A stretch of DNA of 60,878 nucleotides from Mastigamoeba balamuthi (Eukaryota; Evosea; Mastigamoebida; Mastigamoebidae). This document shows positions 42,658 to 55,400 of this stretch, in pieces. The stretch is from assembly GCA_902651635.1 (NCBI GenBank), contig CACRSC010000024.1, forward strand, positions 288,072 to 348,949, written 5' to 3'. Positions within the stretch are counted from its first letter, which is position 1, and each line of letters opens with the position of its first letter. Position numbers and translations under genes: made by a program. The notes below the pieces were generated by a model that worked only from the letters and a program-made list of their open reading frames with translations, searched no databases and was not told the origin of the DNA.

Positions 42658-44976
42658 CATGGCGGCGGCTTCAGCTCCTGAACTCTACGAGGGAAAGGAC
42701 CCGGCGTACCACCTCCCGCGCCCGGGTCTCGTAAAGCGCGTGCTTGACCTCGCCTTTGCGTGCCGCACGGTCATCATCAGGTGCTCAGCACTTCGGTCCC
42801 CTCGCGCAGCCCCGAGACTCAAGCAAGCTTGGCCCAAGAGTGCTGCCGATGTCCGGCAAGTCTGCTCTCCTCCAGCACCTGGTTGACGTGGTGTCTGGCG
42901 GCACTACGCTCTTCTCCAAGGTTTGCTCCGTTTTATTCTTTGTTTGCAATTAACAACCCCCTTTGCAGGCCGTCTACGTCGAGAGGGGCGACAAGCCGGT
43001 TCTGGACGGGGCCCCGATCAACTGGGACGCGTGGCTTTTCGACTCAAAGGCGTCATGCAGCTCGGACATGCTGTACCTCGTCGACGAGGCGGACAACGCC
43101 TACTGCGACCCGACCCACCCTCTGTGGTGCGCCATCAAGACCATGCTCGGCGACAGGGGGGTCCAAGGCACACGTAAGTTCTTTGCTCTGCCCCAATCCT
43201 CTGTAGCCCAGCCACGCCCTTTTCATTGCACAGGTGATTTGCACGGCGGTGTGCGGCAAGACGCTCGGCGGCACTGTGATTCAGCCCTCGTCATGCAACT
43301 TCAACTGGGGCGCTGAGCTCGACCTCGCGGACATCTCGTTTGCCGAGGAGGACTGTTGTGCCCTGGTGCAGCACCTCGGCTTCGACAGGGAGCTCATCAA
43401 GCCAGTCGGCCACGCCGTCTTCGTGCGGACGGGTGGGTCCGCGGGCTTCGACGTACGCAGTGTTCGAGGGGCTCGAGGACCTCGACGAAGAGCCCAAGGT
43501 CGCCCGCACATTTCCCCAATCTTCTGCTGATCCCCTAGTGCAGACAGTGAGGCTTCTCTGCACTGTCGACAGGCGCGAGTCTGTCTCGCGTAGTGAGCTG
43601 ATGCGCCGCGGATTCGAGACCGAGCTCAAGATTGCCCTGCGTGCTGAACTTCTCAAGGTCTCGCAGACCCAGAGTAAGTGTTTGATTACCTGTTTGCTCG
43701 CTCACATTATCTCACAGGCATAATCGTGTTCGCTTCCCACTTTATCCACATCATCGTTCGCATCAAGATGTGGGCAGCAGGCCGGCCTGTTGGCATTGCC
43801 GTCGCGCCGACCTTCAAGGACTAAATGATCAAATCGCTCAAGAGCATGAAGGTCGACCAGCTCTGCGATTTGATGTCTCTAGAGGAAGATGGTAGGCTGC
43901 TCGAGTCGGCTTGGACCAACTTATGGGTGCCGCTGGCCGTTGGTCTGCTTCCCGTCGGGGTGCAACATCTACCTGCAGGTCGGCGCCATCGTGGGAGTGT
44001 CTGGACGTGTGGACTACTATCAACGATGAGCACAAGGTTACTTTCTGAGTTGACTCCCAACCCACACCCATTTCCGCAATCTGGTGGCTGGTGGAGTTCC
44101 TGAGGGCACCGACGACCGAGGTGAAGAAGGAGCACAAGGGCGGATGCGACTGCAGCATATGCGAGAACGTCGGGCGCTACCTGAAGGGTGGCGCCTATTT
44201 CGCTTTCGACTTGTGCGAGCTTCGTTTCCTGCATGGCCGTAACTCACACCTCCGGCTCCCAGAAAGCAGCATGTGGTGGTCGTCATGTGCAACCCGGGCC
44301 AGCACCCTGTGATAGTCCCAAGAAACGCACTCTTTCTCGTGCCAGACGAGTTCTTCCAGACCACTCACATCAGATGGAACACCGATGAGGGTATCCTTAA
44401 GACCACATTCACGTTCCAGGCCCCAGGTGCAGACATAATTTCATGAAGTACTTGCTGCTAATGGATTTGCACAGTGGTGGCTAAACTCGGTCGGGTGTCA
44501 GACATTTACGACCCAGAGGAGAAGAAGGAGGAGGAGGAAGAGGCAAAGCGCCATAAGATAGGTTCTTCTTCCCGTTTCCCCTTTGCATGAACTCACAACT
44601 CTTGGCATTGTGAAATATAACAGCCCTGGCTAACCTTCTCTTTGTGGACCCAAAGACAAAAATCGACCTGGTGTGGCTCCAGAAAGTCGCAATCAAGGTA
44701 TGGATATAATAAGTGAAATGCACACTTAACGACTTTGGTTTTCTAGTTCTTTTTGCTGAAGAACTCGGAATCGACCCCATGAGTAAGGAGGTGATGCAGT
44801 GGGAGGAGGTGAAGAAGTGTAAGGATGTGAAGAATTGGGTGGGACTGCTGCAAAAGAACTATGTTTGCATGGTTGGAATCCTGGCCAAGCAGAAGCAGAA
44901 GGCAATTAAGTACTGCGGGATACCCAGGGCATTTGCAGGGATGCTGGTTGAGCAGGCTGCACTGTGCTCGAAGTAG
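42658..44976 (+). CDS. Crinkler/RHS-like locus: P-loop NTPase plus PD-(D/E)xK nuclease-like domain
   Basis: The locus opens at MAAASAPELYEGKDPAYHLP (42658). A Walker A-like segment (LPMSGKSALLQHL) lies near 42,850. A Walker B-like segment (MLYLVDEADNAY) lies near 43,070, followed by a sensor-like strand near 43,235 (ICTAVCGKTLGG). Around 43,980-44,110 a segment with VGAIVGVSGRVDYY and VEFLRAP resembles the nuclease-like domain (D...ExxR) that follows the NTPase in Crinkler-RHS effectors. A Glu/Lys-rich segment lies near 44,520. Whether the locus is a whole multi-exon gene or a partly decayed copy cannot be settled by eye; several junctions are uncertain, so it is given as one span. Base composition drops towards the 3' end, where the AT-rich island begins. 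Confidence 0.55.
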
Positions 44977-46391
44977 TAAGCACATTGCTTTTATGATTTT
45001 CGCCCACACCAGTCCAAAACAATTATTCAAACACATAGCTATGGGGTGTCATGTGAAAGCCATTTAAAATCACATTGATCACGATTCACTATGTAGTGGA
45101 TCCTGATCCACCATGTACACCTTCACAGAAGAATCATTTTTGCATAGTTTCGCAGTGTGTAGTGAGAATCAGACAGTAGGGAACACATAGACAGAATCAC
45201 CTGCATGTCAGAGTCTTATATAGAGTGGAAATTGACCTGTCTAACAATTTTGTGAGATATCACAGGGTAAGACATTTCTCTTTGCCCTGGATTCACTGGT
45301 TGGATGAGAATGCCCTCAACGTTCTGTGACTATCTTCATTGTCATATCAATTTTGGTTCAAAATAAGAGCTTTGTTCTGTTCTGCTCAGAGTACTCATTG
45401 CAGTGCTGTTATCTAGGAATGGTTTATTCACTGTTGAAAATGGCCATTATGGCAATTTCTCAGTCTCAAATTTGCCCAATGAAGTGTCCTTACGGAATTT
45501 AGTTATCTTCACTGCTAGCAAGCATAATGGTTGAAAGCTGGGTTTTCAAATTCCTGGTCCCATTTGTGAAATTCCCTCATCACCAAGGAGCCAGAGAAGG
45601 AACCTCACAGAAGAACACTACAGGCTTGATAGGGTGCTTGACAACCTTAAATACGAGAATTTTGCATCAATAGATGTAAATTAATAACATTTATTTGCAT
45701 AAACAATAGCGCCATTCCACTATTCTCAAATCCTGGAATCAACACACCTTCAACAACTTCTTACAGAGCAAGGCATGAGGATCTGTGGTTCAGCTTCAGG
45801 AAGAAGGGCTGCAAGAGCTTCAAATGTGAGGTTTGAGAGGGAGTGCAAGGGCTTCCAGAAGGAGCTCATAAGTACAAGTCAGAAGCTGAATGTAAAGCAC
45901 GAGTCTACTATGAACAAACTTGTCAATTGCAGTATATACGCTGAGCAGCAGCCATGGAGCAGCAAGCCACTCACACTATTAAGGCTAACCTGCATATTTG
46001 TGAGGTTCTGTAATGTCACTTTTCAGATGGCCATGTTTACTGTTCTTCTCAGTCAAGAGCATGCTCTCAGAAGTCAGGCATCCCCTATGACGAGCTCATG
46101 TGGCACGAGAACAGAGAGTGTGTCTTCCCTGTTGCAGGGCACACCACTGACATACTGCCACCTCAAGTGCAGCAGAGGAACATGTTGGCTCACGTGCCCA
46201 AAAAGGACGTGATCAGTTCTTCTATATCACAAATCTGGCAGAGCCCCTCTCAGAAGCAAAGAGGGCTGCCTATCATCATTACTTTGGAAAGTTATTTGTT
46301 ACCAGTCCTGAGTCACAGCCAAAGAAGTGCTGAGTGATAAACAAGAGTTTTGGTGGCGCATCTCATTCATTTGCGACTATTAAGCTGTAGA
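44977..46391. other. AT-rich island with coding-like fragments
   Basis: AT-rich DNA similar in composition to 25-27.9 kb. Between about 45,775 and 46,337 on the plus strand, coding-like fragments appear in more than one frame, such as RICGSASGRRAARASNVRFE and MWHENRECVFPVAGHT. They have no recognised domain and look like remains of a gene or element. The palindrome GGATCCTGATCC occurs near 45,100. No intact gene seen. Confidence 0.4.
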
Positions 46392-47145
46392 TCACATATT
46401 GTTTTTCACCTTAGCATTTGCAGCTCGCAGCAGCTCCGAGTACTCCTTCTGCTTCGCCTTGCGTGCTCTCTGTGACCAAAGTATCATTCAGCTAGTGCAC
46501 GAAAAGAAAGCTGTGCTTCACACTCACCTTTACTCGGAACTCGTCTGCCACGATTTCTCTGTCGTGCCTGTTGTGCACCTTTGCAGGCCGTGCCTTGGTA
46601 TCAGTCCTGTCGACCTCCACGACCTCCTGGTACTGGTACTCGCGCTCCGAGTACTCCGCGTATGACTCCTGTGCCTGTTGCTGCTGCTGCTGCTGCTGCT
46701 GCTCGTAGTACTGCTGGTAGCTCAGCTCCGCGACCTCTCCGCGGTGCGGGCCCCCGTAGATCACCGGGACGTACTCCACCACAGCCGGCCTCGCCACCGT
46801 GGAGGCGTTGGCCAGCGGCTCGAGCCTCCCGCGCGGGACGAGCGCCCGCGGAGCGGTTTCCCGCAGAGCCGGGGGTTCGCGGAAATTAATGCCCGCGTTG
46901 GCCTTGGCAAGCGCCCGCAGCGCGTCCAGCGTCGGGGGACCCCGCGGAGCTTTCGCGGTCGTCGAGGCGAGGGGCGGGAAGTCGATACCGTGCTGCGCGC
47001 AGCGCTTGAGGTACGCCTGGGCGACCGCGGTGGCCCGCGAGGGCTGCGGGGGCGCAGAGGCAACGGGCCCGAGGCGCGGGAGGCGAGGGACCCCGGGGGG
47101 CGCGTCCAGGTGGTCCCGCAGCGGAGGCAGCGACGTGGGGCGCAT
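46392..47145 (-). CDS. Unknown polyQ-containing protein
   Basis: The start MRPTSLPPLRDHLDAPPG at 47145 leads to a Pro/Ala/Arg-rich N-terminal half, then VVEYVPVIYGGPHRGEVAEL, a Gln run (YYEQ then nine Q), AQESYAEYSEREYQYQEVV and a charged region ending DEFRVK. A GT-AG intron (AAG|GTGAGT at about 46524 to GGTCACAG at about 46471) leads to a last exon RARKAKQKEYSELLRAANAK followed by VKNNM-stop. The basic helical tail (KQKEYSELLR) resembles tails in cytoskeletal or centrosomal proteins, but this is weak. The start of the MVP-side intergenic region lies 5' of it. Confidence 0.6.
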
Positions 47146-48300
47146 GACGTGGCCCCCGGCAGCGCGGTGTCGTGGAATTACAGTCGGCGTGTTCGCAGAG
47201 ACCCCACGACGCTATAAATGGGCACAGCACCACGGACGAGTCTTCGCGGATTTCATTCACAGCGCGAATCTAGCTGCTCAGCACCAGCAGCAAGCAGCCC
47301 TTGCTGCGCAGTGTAGTTCTGCGACTCTGTCTTTGTGTTCCCCCCTGTCCGATTCCCTCTCACCGACGGGTGTTGAGCCCGTCGTCGTGTGGGACCGTGC
47401 GGCAAGGAGCAGCCGACGGGGGCGCTGCTGGCGAAAGAGACCGAGCAAAGGACCGGTTGGACACAGAGCCCCCAAGGTGGGTCGTGTGATGGGCCCACAG
47501 TGTGCTCGCCGAGGCCTCGGCTCAAGCGGTGACGTTGGCGCCTTCTAGTGACGTCACAGATATTCGCCTGCTGGCCTTTGGGTGTGGTTGCTGGGTCGCC
47601 CGAGAAGCGACACAGGTCCTTGAAGGCCCTCGAGGCCACCAGGGGGTTCGCCCCGCCCCCGTTCTCCCCCTACTGGGTGTCAACTATTCTCCACTTGTGT
47701 GCGGGATGGTGCTGCGTACAAGTATGCCAGAGAGCACTCCTGCGTGGTGTGGCCTCTTGGCCGGCGCCTCCTCAGGCGTGTGGCACGCCTTTTCGAGATG
47801 GCGCCCTCGACGCGGCCACTTGGTCTGTGATAGATTTTGTGTGTCCACAACGCGCGCTGGTACTATCTGTCGGAATATCTACCCATAGTGGCCAGATTCC
47901 TGACCACCTTCCCGGGCGACAGCTCTGCCCTGAGTGACCCCAGCAAAGGCTCAGTACAGCATTGCAAGTTAACTGGACTGTCGGCGCAGTGGGCCCGTGG
48001 CCTCGATGGGCTTGGTGGATGGGGGGCAGCAGGCTGGCCACCGCCGTGGTGGTTCTCAGGCCAACCATCACAAAGCCGTCACTACGCAGACAAGCCAGGG
48101 GCCAGGGATGCATGCGTTCAATGTGGGGTGTATTTGAAGACACAGTTGTGTGGTGGGGTGGGGGACAACAGCGGCGCAGAGGCTCCTGTGTCTCCCCTCC
48201 GAGGAGGGAGGGGGAGGAAGGGAGTGCTACCCCCTCGCATAGAAGCAGGGCCGATGCCAGGCAGCAGCGCTGGCGCACAGCCCAGGCCCCAAGCTCGGGC
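47146..48300. other. Intergenic region with a plus-strand TATA motif
   Basis: A TATAAAT at 47213-47219 on the plus strand could drive a transcript to the right, but the downstream ORFs (up to about 129 codons) have no domain and no conserved style. An unannotated non-coding transcript is possible. The 3' end of MVP should lie at the right edge. Confidence 0.35.
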
Positions 48301-51300
48301 TCAGTTGGCGGCGGTGGCGGTGCCGCTGGCGCCGACGAGGCCCTGGGCCGTGTTGAAGAGGTTGATGGGGCTGTTGCCGTCGGTGATCATGAGGCTCTTG
48401 AGGCCCAGGCTCGAGAGCAGCTTGGCCTGCATCTCGGGCCCCGCCTGCGCCATGGCGCGGATCGTCTCGGGGCCGATGGCCTCGACGACCTGGGCGAACT
48501 TCTCGCTCTCGATCTCGGCGAGGTCGCGCTTCTTCTTGACCTCGAGGTCGTCGAGCTTCTTCCTGTGCGAGAGCTCCAGCGCCTGGCGCGAGCGCACCTC
48601 CTCGAGCTCGCTCACGGCCGTGATGGTCGTCGACTTGGCCTCGAGCTGCGCCCGCTTCACGGCCGCCTCGCCCTCGATCAGCGCCGCCTCGGCCCGCCCG
48701 CGCGCCTCGGCGGCCGCGTGGCCCGAGGCCTCGACCGTGGCGCTCTCGCTCTGCAGGCGCAGCAGCTTCTTGCGCGCGTCCTCGGCCTCGGCCTCGTCCG
48801 AGAGCTTCTGGCGCTCGAGGCGCCCGCGGGCCTCCTGGTCGAGGCGCTCGGCCTCCTGGCGGGCGCTGGCCTCCTGCGACTTGGTGGTGATCTCGATGGC
48901 CAGCTGGACGCTCTTCTGCAGCGAGTCGCGCGTCTTCTGGTCGACGGGCTCGACGCTCTGGATGTCGATGTTGGTCACCACGAGGCCGTTGCTGCGGAAG
49001 TGCAGCCTGTCGTTGATCTCGCCCGTCTCGCCGCGGCCAAAGACGGCCTCCTGGATCACGTCGACGCTGTGCTTGTGGAACTGGTCAAACGACGTCCCCG
49101 CCACGGCCCCGCGCACGCGGGCGCTCAGCGCCTTGCAGAGGTCGCCCACAAAGTCGGGCGTCGAGAAGATCTTCTCGGCGTCGCCCGCGAGCTCGGGGTC
49201 GACGTCAAAGTGCCAGTTGTACGAGAGCTTGAGGCTCAGGCGCGCGTGGTCGCTCGTCTCGACCGTGATCTGGTCCGTCATGAAGTCGGGCCCCAGGAAG
49301 AGCGCGATCGTCTGTATCTGCGACGCCTTCTTGGGTATGTCGCCGCTCAGGTTCAGCGTCGTGAAGTGCTCGTCGGGCTCGAGCAGCACCAGCTCCGGCC
49401 CAAAGACGATGCGGCTCTTCTTCTTCTCGTAGTCGTAGACCTGCACCGCCGCCCCGTGGGGCACGCGGTAGCTCACCACGCGCGTCGCGTCCCGCTCCTT
49501 GCCGCTGCCCTGGTCCTTCTTGTCCCGCGACGCCTCCTTGGTCAGCAGCGCCTCCACCTCGGGGCTCAGCGGCTTGGCCCACAGCTCCTCGTTGGGCCGC
49601 AGCATGTAGCTCCGCCCGATCACGCTCCGTATCTGCCCCGTCGTCACGTCCCGCACGTAGATCCCCTCGTTCTCGTCCAGCGGCATCATCCGCCTGCGTT
49701 TAGAGGGCAAAGTTAGTGATCGGAATCAAATCATTAGAATCACAATAGAATCGCGATATTGAAATCTCTCGCGGAGATGCGACACAGCGCAGGACAGGAA
49801 GCAATTGAAAAGGGGGGATTGGCGGACCTGCGCTCGACGACGTCGACCTCGACGGGGGGGATGAAGTCGCAGGGCCCGTAGATCATCCAGCGCTCGCCGG
49901 GGCGCCTGGCGTCCTTGCCGATGCGGACCTCCTCGCGGGCGCGGAGGAGGAGGGCCTCGTCCTCAGCGAGGACGACGACGTCCTGGATGCCCTTCTCGAG
50001 GCGCTCGCCCGGGTGCAGGAAGAACGAGCACTCGCCCCGCCGCAGCTCGCGGCCCCCGAAGCGCTGGCGGCCGCCTGCGATGGGGTCGAGGACGACGGCG
50101 AACTGGCGGTTGGTGAGCGTCGTGATGCGGACGACGCCCTTGATCTGCTCGTAGACGTCGGGGATGTACGTCTCGCTGTCGGCCATCGTCACGAGCCACT
50201 CCTCCCCGGCCCTCCGCCGCCGCCCAAAGACGTCCGCAAAGCCGTTGGTCGCCACCAGGTGCAGCGCCGTCTGCGGCGTCAGCACGACGGCCTTGACCGT
50301 GCCCAGCACCTCCTCGAGCACGTCGGGCAGGTACGCGCCGCTCTCGCGCACGAGCCACTGCTCGCCCGCCACGCGACGGGCCCCGCGGTCGTCCGTGAAG
50401 TCCGAGCGCGCCCGCAGCCGCAGCGCCTCGTTGTCCTTGATGATGATGCTCGACACCTTCTCCTGCACGCTCTCCTCCACCCGCGGCGTGTACGTCCCGG
50501 GCCCGCGGAACAGCCACTCGTCCCCCGCCACCCTGTCGATCTTCCCATCCTGTGTGCGGATTCCCGATATTTCAGATTTTTGCAAAAATATCCCCGGGAT
50601 GGAAATCTCTGCAAATATCTCTCTCGATGCAGATCCAGGAATCGAACCTTGAAGTCGCGGAGGGCGCGGATGCGGAGGGCGCTGTTGACGGCGACGACGC
50701 TGAGGGGCTGGGGCTTCTCCTTGAGCTGCTCGCCCGGGTAGAGCGGGAAGGGGTCCTGGGCGAAGCGTATCTCCTCGTCGCCGTGGCGGATCTTGTACTG
50801 GGCGAACTGGTCGAGGACGGGGGCGCCCGTCTTGGGGTCGCGGGCGATGGGGTTGGCGATGCGGCAGTAGTTGCGCGGCGGCACCGTGATCATCGCCTCG
50901 GGCCCCGCGATGATCTTCTCGTGGTCCTGCCGCGTGAACGTGCGCGGGCCCACCACCACCCGCGCCACGTTCGTGTTGTTGTCCAGCACGTGGATGTACT
51001 GCGCGTGGGGGGAGGAGCAGAGGGTCAGGATTTCCCGTTGTTGGAATTCAATTCGCTTCAATTTCAATCCGTCCCGTATAACGTTCCGATAAAAAGTCAA
51101 ATCAGAGTATTTCGCCAACGGAAAAAGCCCCCCGGCGGCGCTGGCACGGGCGCCCGTGTCCCGCCCCTCCCCGCTCGCGGCAAGGGGCAGCGGGTCGGGG
51201 CGGGCTCCGGTGGCCGTCGGGACCCGTGGGGGGGCGGCACGGTGGCCGTTAGGATAACAGAGGAGGACGGATCGTATTAAATTGTTTCGTTCCGGGCGGT

Positions 51301-51418
51301 GCGTAGGCCCCAGAGCACCCACGAGGGGGCGGCCGGAAAACGAGAATAAAATAGCAACGGGGGGCGTGCGAGGGGGGCGTACAAAGTTGGGCTTGATGCG
51401 GATGACGCTGTCCGACAT
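48301..51418 (-). CDS. MVP: Major vault protein
   Basis: The structural subunit of the vault ribonucleoprotein shell in the cytoplasm. The start [12 protein letters not shown] at 51418 joins (TTT|GTACGC to CACGCGCAG) to [18 protein letters not shown], the usual MVP N-terminus. A series of vault repeats follows: [101 protein letters not shown] and [18 protein letters not shown]. The shoulder domain ([27 protein letters not shown]) is SPFH-like, and a long cap helix rich in Glu/Lys/Arg/Ala ends the protein with [13 protein letters not shown]. The total of roughly 860 residues is close to animal MVP. Four introns interrupt it. All major parts are present, so it looks functional. Confidence 0.95.
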
Positions 51419-52452
51419 TTGTGTGGGGGTTGAGGGGGCGTGTGATGCGACTTTTGTTCCGAGGCAAAGGGGGTAGGGGTGGTGCTGTGGGGGGGCCCGA
51501 CGCCGGCTCTGCGAGGTGGTGGGCGCAAGGCAGATTAATTAGTGAGGAAAAGGGGCCACACAAACGGTCTCGTCGATCACCTGGATCGTCTGTGTGACGT
51601 TGCTTTTTCTCAGCGAAAATGCTCCGAACACAAAAGATATCTGCCCTCCCCCTCCACTCAGTTGATCGTCCGCCCCCCCTTCCTTCTTCTCTGGGCGCGG
51701 GCCCCCTCCCTCTCCGCCTGTGGCCGTGGCTCCCTAGGCTCTCCCGCCCCCTTTCGCGATGCGCGCTCGAGCGGCGGGTCCATGAGGCATTGCGATCGCC
51801 TTGGACCCAATTTTCAGATAATATCGGCGTTGATATCGCAGTCTGACATCACAGGCGTGTCAATTGAAGCCTGCATTTGGATTTCTCTCAGGGTCTTTTT
51901 TTCGAGTGTCTTGCGGCAGGCGCACCTCCCCGCCCGCCAGGCGGCACATCAAGGCAGGCAGGGGCAGCAGTGCGGGCGGACGCTCCTCTCGGTGCTGCTG
52001 CTGCTGCTGTTGCAACATCGCGTTGCCCACAGAGCCTTAAAGAATCCTCTCGTCTTCCGTTGCGCTGTGCGTGTGAACTAGGCGCAGCGCAGGGGCTGTG
52101 GATTGCTATAGATCAACTGGAAACCTCACTGTTGTTTTTGTTTTCAATTCCTAATGTGGACAGGGCCGGTGCGGTGTGCATGTCTGGCTTACGGGGAGGG
52201 GAGAAGGCGTTGCAATTACTTTGTGTGGGAGGGGAGAGTTTGTCAGAGACAAGTGACCAGGGCTGGTGGTGGCCACCAGCACGTGACTTGTGTTGCAGAC
52301 AGCGGAGAGCCCTCCACCAACCAGGAGCAGGGAGAGCAGCAGAGTAAAAAGTAGACAAGGCAAGTAGAGGAGGAAAAGAGGAGGAGGAGGAGGAGGGGTG
52401 TGAGCGCACCCACCCATGTATGGCAGCAGCAGCAGGTGGGGAGGGCTCAGCT
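51419..52452. promoter_or_regulatory. Intergenic region between MVP and RasGEF 2
   Basis: Holds the MVP promoter on its left side and the 3' end of the RasGEF on its right. A CTGCTGCTGCTGCTG run lies near 51,998 and a GAGGAGGAGGAG run near 52,378. The ORFs present lack domains. Confidence 0.4.
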
Positions 52453-55400
52453 TCATCTTCTGGTGCTGTCGGGCGGGGGCGAGAGGGGCGCAGGCTCGGG
52501 GGTGGCCTGGGGCGACCTGAGGCAGCCCGCCGCCGGCGAGGGCGAGGCCTTGTTCTCGAGGGCTGCGAGGTCCCTGGCCGTGACGACCTTGCGCAGGGCC
52601 CTGTGGTCGGGGCGGAAGATCTCCTTGCTCGTCTTGTCGACGGCCGCGCGCTCCTCCTTGGTCAGCTTTTGCCGGCGCGTCGTCTCCTCCAGGTCCTGGC
52701 TCCGCTCAAACTGCGCGTCCTCGGTCTGGCTCGCGTGCGACAGGATGTAGTTCTGTATAAACTGCACCTTCCGGTAGTTCTGCGGCCGGTTCTGCAGCGT
52801 CAGGATCTCCCTGCAGGGGCGCACGGAGCGTGAGTTGGCGTTCCAATTGAATTTTGAATTTTAAAAGCCAAAGCCAATTCCCGGGGGCGAGGATCAAGCG
52901 AGTGACGCAACTTGATGACGTCGGAGATGGCGCGCCACTTGTTGAAGTTGATGAGGTCGGTGCCCGGGAGGCGGTTGGGGTTGCCGTCGTCGGTGAAGAT
53001 GAGGTAGGTGAGGTAGAGGCCGAGGTAGGGCACGACGGGCGTGCTGTTCTGCAGGCAGCCGCGCAGCAGGTCGCGGTAGTTGCGGAAGTTCATGTCCGAG
53101 TCGGTGACGCGCACGAGGTTGTCGTAGACGTCCCAGGCCCTGGGCGGCAGCAGCTCCCACGTGCGCCGCAGCCTGTGTATCGACGCGCTCTGCAGCGCCG
53201 CGAAGATCTCCATGACCGCGTTGAAGTTGCTCAGCGCCAGCGACTTCTCCGCGACGACGATGAACTTGTACAGCGCCAGCGCCCGCGAGCGTATGTCCGT
53301 GTGGCTCAGGATCTCCGCCGCGACCCAGTTGCTGCGGTGCGTCGCCGCCTTGATCATGGCGACGATGTTGGGCGCCCTGCGCTCCCTGTCGGCCGACATC
53401 CAGGCCTTGTTCATGAACTCGTGCGGGCGGATGGCCTTCCACAGCGGGAACTCCATCATCCACAGCTGCCGCGCAATCTCCTCGGGGTGCAGGTCGTCCA
53501 GCGTCACCCGCGCCTTGCCAAACGTGTCCTCGTAGACGAGCGGCTCGGGCGGCGGCGCCAGCTGGCACTCGGTCTTCTGCTCCCAGTCGGCGCTGACGGC
53601 CTTGTCCAGCAGGCGCTTGAGGTTCTTGGCCGTCACCGTGTGCTGCTCAAAGTACGAGATGAACTCGTTGGCCTTGCGCGTCAGCACCGCGTTGTCCATA
53701 AAGTCCTCTGGTCGCAGCGTGATCCACGTCTTGAGCACGTTGACGCAGCGCAGGCGGATCGGCAGCTGCACCTGCGAGGCGAACGCAGCCTCGTCCATGC
53801 CCGCGGGCCTGCGCACCATGAAGCGCGCGTGCAGCAGGTCCAGCAGGTCCTCGCTCGTCGTGAAGCCCCGGTGCGTCAGCAGGAACTCCACCACAAAGTC
53901 CGTGTCAAAGTCCTTGTCCCCCGTCAGGTGCTGCACCAGCTTCGGCAGCGTGCCCCCGCGCAGCGTCGCCTTGGGGCCCTCGTTCATCACCAGGTTCGCC
54001 GGGCTGTCGGGCTCCTCAAACACGGCCCCCGCCGCCCTGTCGCCCGTCGTCGCGAACAGCTGCACCGACGGCGAGTTGCACGTCCCCGACCCCGTCGCCG
54101 TCCCCGACACAGACCCCCCCGACACCGTCGGCTTCCTCGAGTGCCCTGGCGGGTCGGCAGTGTCAGTCCTGTCCCCACCCGCCCTCTGCATGTCCAGCCC
54201 AGGAAGAGATCCCAAGAGACAGAGACCGAGAGACCGAGAGAGAGAGAGAGAGAGAGAGACGTAACTAANCCCGCTGGCGCTCGCGACGCTCCACGCCGGC
54301 GTCGACAGCGGCGACGGCGCGTGGCCCGTCGGCGAGGGCGGCGGCCGCGCGCAGTCGCTGGCCGTCTCGGAGCTGTCGCTCTTCTTGCGGCCCAGGCGGC
54401 TCAGGAAGCCGCTGCGCGTGCGCTTGGGCCCCGTCGCCCCCTTGTCCTCCTGCGCCACCCGCTGCAGCGGCGCCGTCGCGGGCGCCTGCTGCTGCCGCTG
54501 GTGCTCCTCGTACGCTGCGTCAAAGTCGGGGAAGTGGTCCTCCTCCTGCTGCAGCTTCTGCTGCTGCTCCTGCGGAGGGCGAGGCGAGAGAGGGGCGTTA
54601 GCAGGAGGGTGGCGATTCGGGAATCGGGATCTCTTGCGGAAAATATCTCGATACCCAAAGGGCCCAAATCCAGGGATAAAACTGGAAGTGTTTAAATTCC
54701 TGCCCCGAAAAGGGAAAAATCCACTGGCGCGTGCGCGCGTGCGGACGAGGCGCTGTGGACAGGCCACCACGCGTCACATCACATCCCCCCACCCGGTGGC
54801 GGGGGGGAAGGGAGTGGGGAAAGGAAGAGGGGGGTGGGGTGGGGAATGAAGAGAGAAGAGAGAAGAGAGGGAACTCTGAGGGGCGAAGCGACGTGCGTCA
54901 AAGGCGGCGTCAAAGTCGATGAAGCCGCTGTCCTCCTCGGGGGTGGGGGGCAGCTGGGGCTTGGCGCCCGGTATGCCCGCGTGGATCGAGAGCTTGCGCG
55001 CGCGCGGCTGGGCGCCGTCGGTGGCGGCCGTGTAGTCGGGCGGCGGCATGATCGACCCCGCGCCGCCCTCGAGCATCACGCTGTAGTCCATCAGCTTCTC
55101 GAGGCTCCGCCCCGACCTCCGCTTGGGCGTCTGCGCGGGGGTGCGCCGTCGCCGACGCCACATCACCACCCCGTTACGTCACGGCTGGTTTTCCACACCC
55201 CCCGGAGAGGAGAAATAGAGGAGAGGAGCCCCGGGGGTGGGGGGGCGGGCGGCGCACGTCGGGGGCGGCGGGGGACGAGGTGGACGAGCGGTCGTCGGGC
55301 TCCCAGGGGCGCGAGGAGCCCCCGGCCGAGCCGTGCGTCAGGGAGCCCTCGTCGGCGACGTTTGTGTAGGTGGGGTCCACAAAGCTGTCCATGCACAGCC

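Noticed and set aside
47500-48290. Plus-strand ORFs downstream of a TATAAAT
   Set aside because: No domain, no conserved style and no convincing splice structure; a non-coding transcript is equally likely.
48301-49432. Very long plus-strand ORFs (over 500 codons)
   Set aside because: They are antisense shadows of the GC-rich MVP exon, whose minus-strand protein is clearly MVP.
50630-50655. Pol III B-box match GGTTCGATTCC on the minus strand
   Set aside because: It coincides with an MVP exon end and 5' splice site (TTCAAG|GTTCGATTCC), and no A-box or cloverleaf surrounds it.
52854-54695. 613-codon plus-strand ORF
   Set aside because: Antisense shadow of the RasGEF exon; composition is Arg/Val/Gln-biased without domains.
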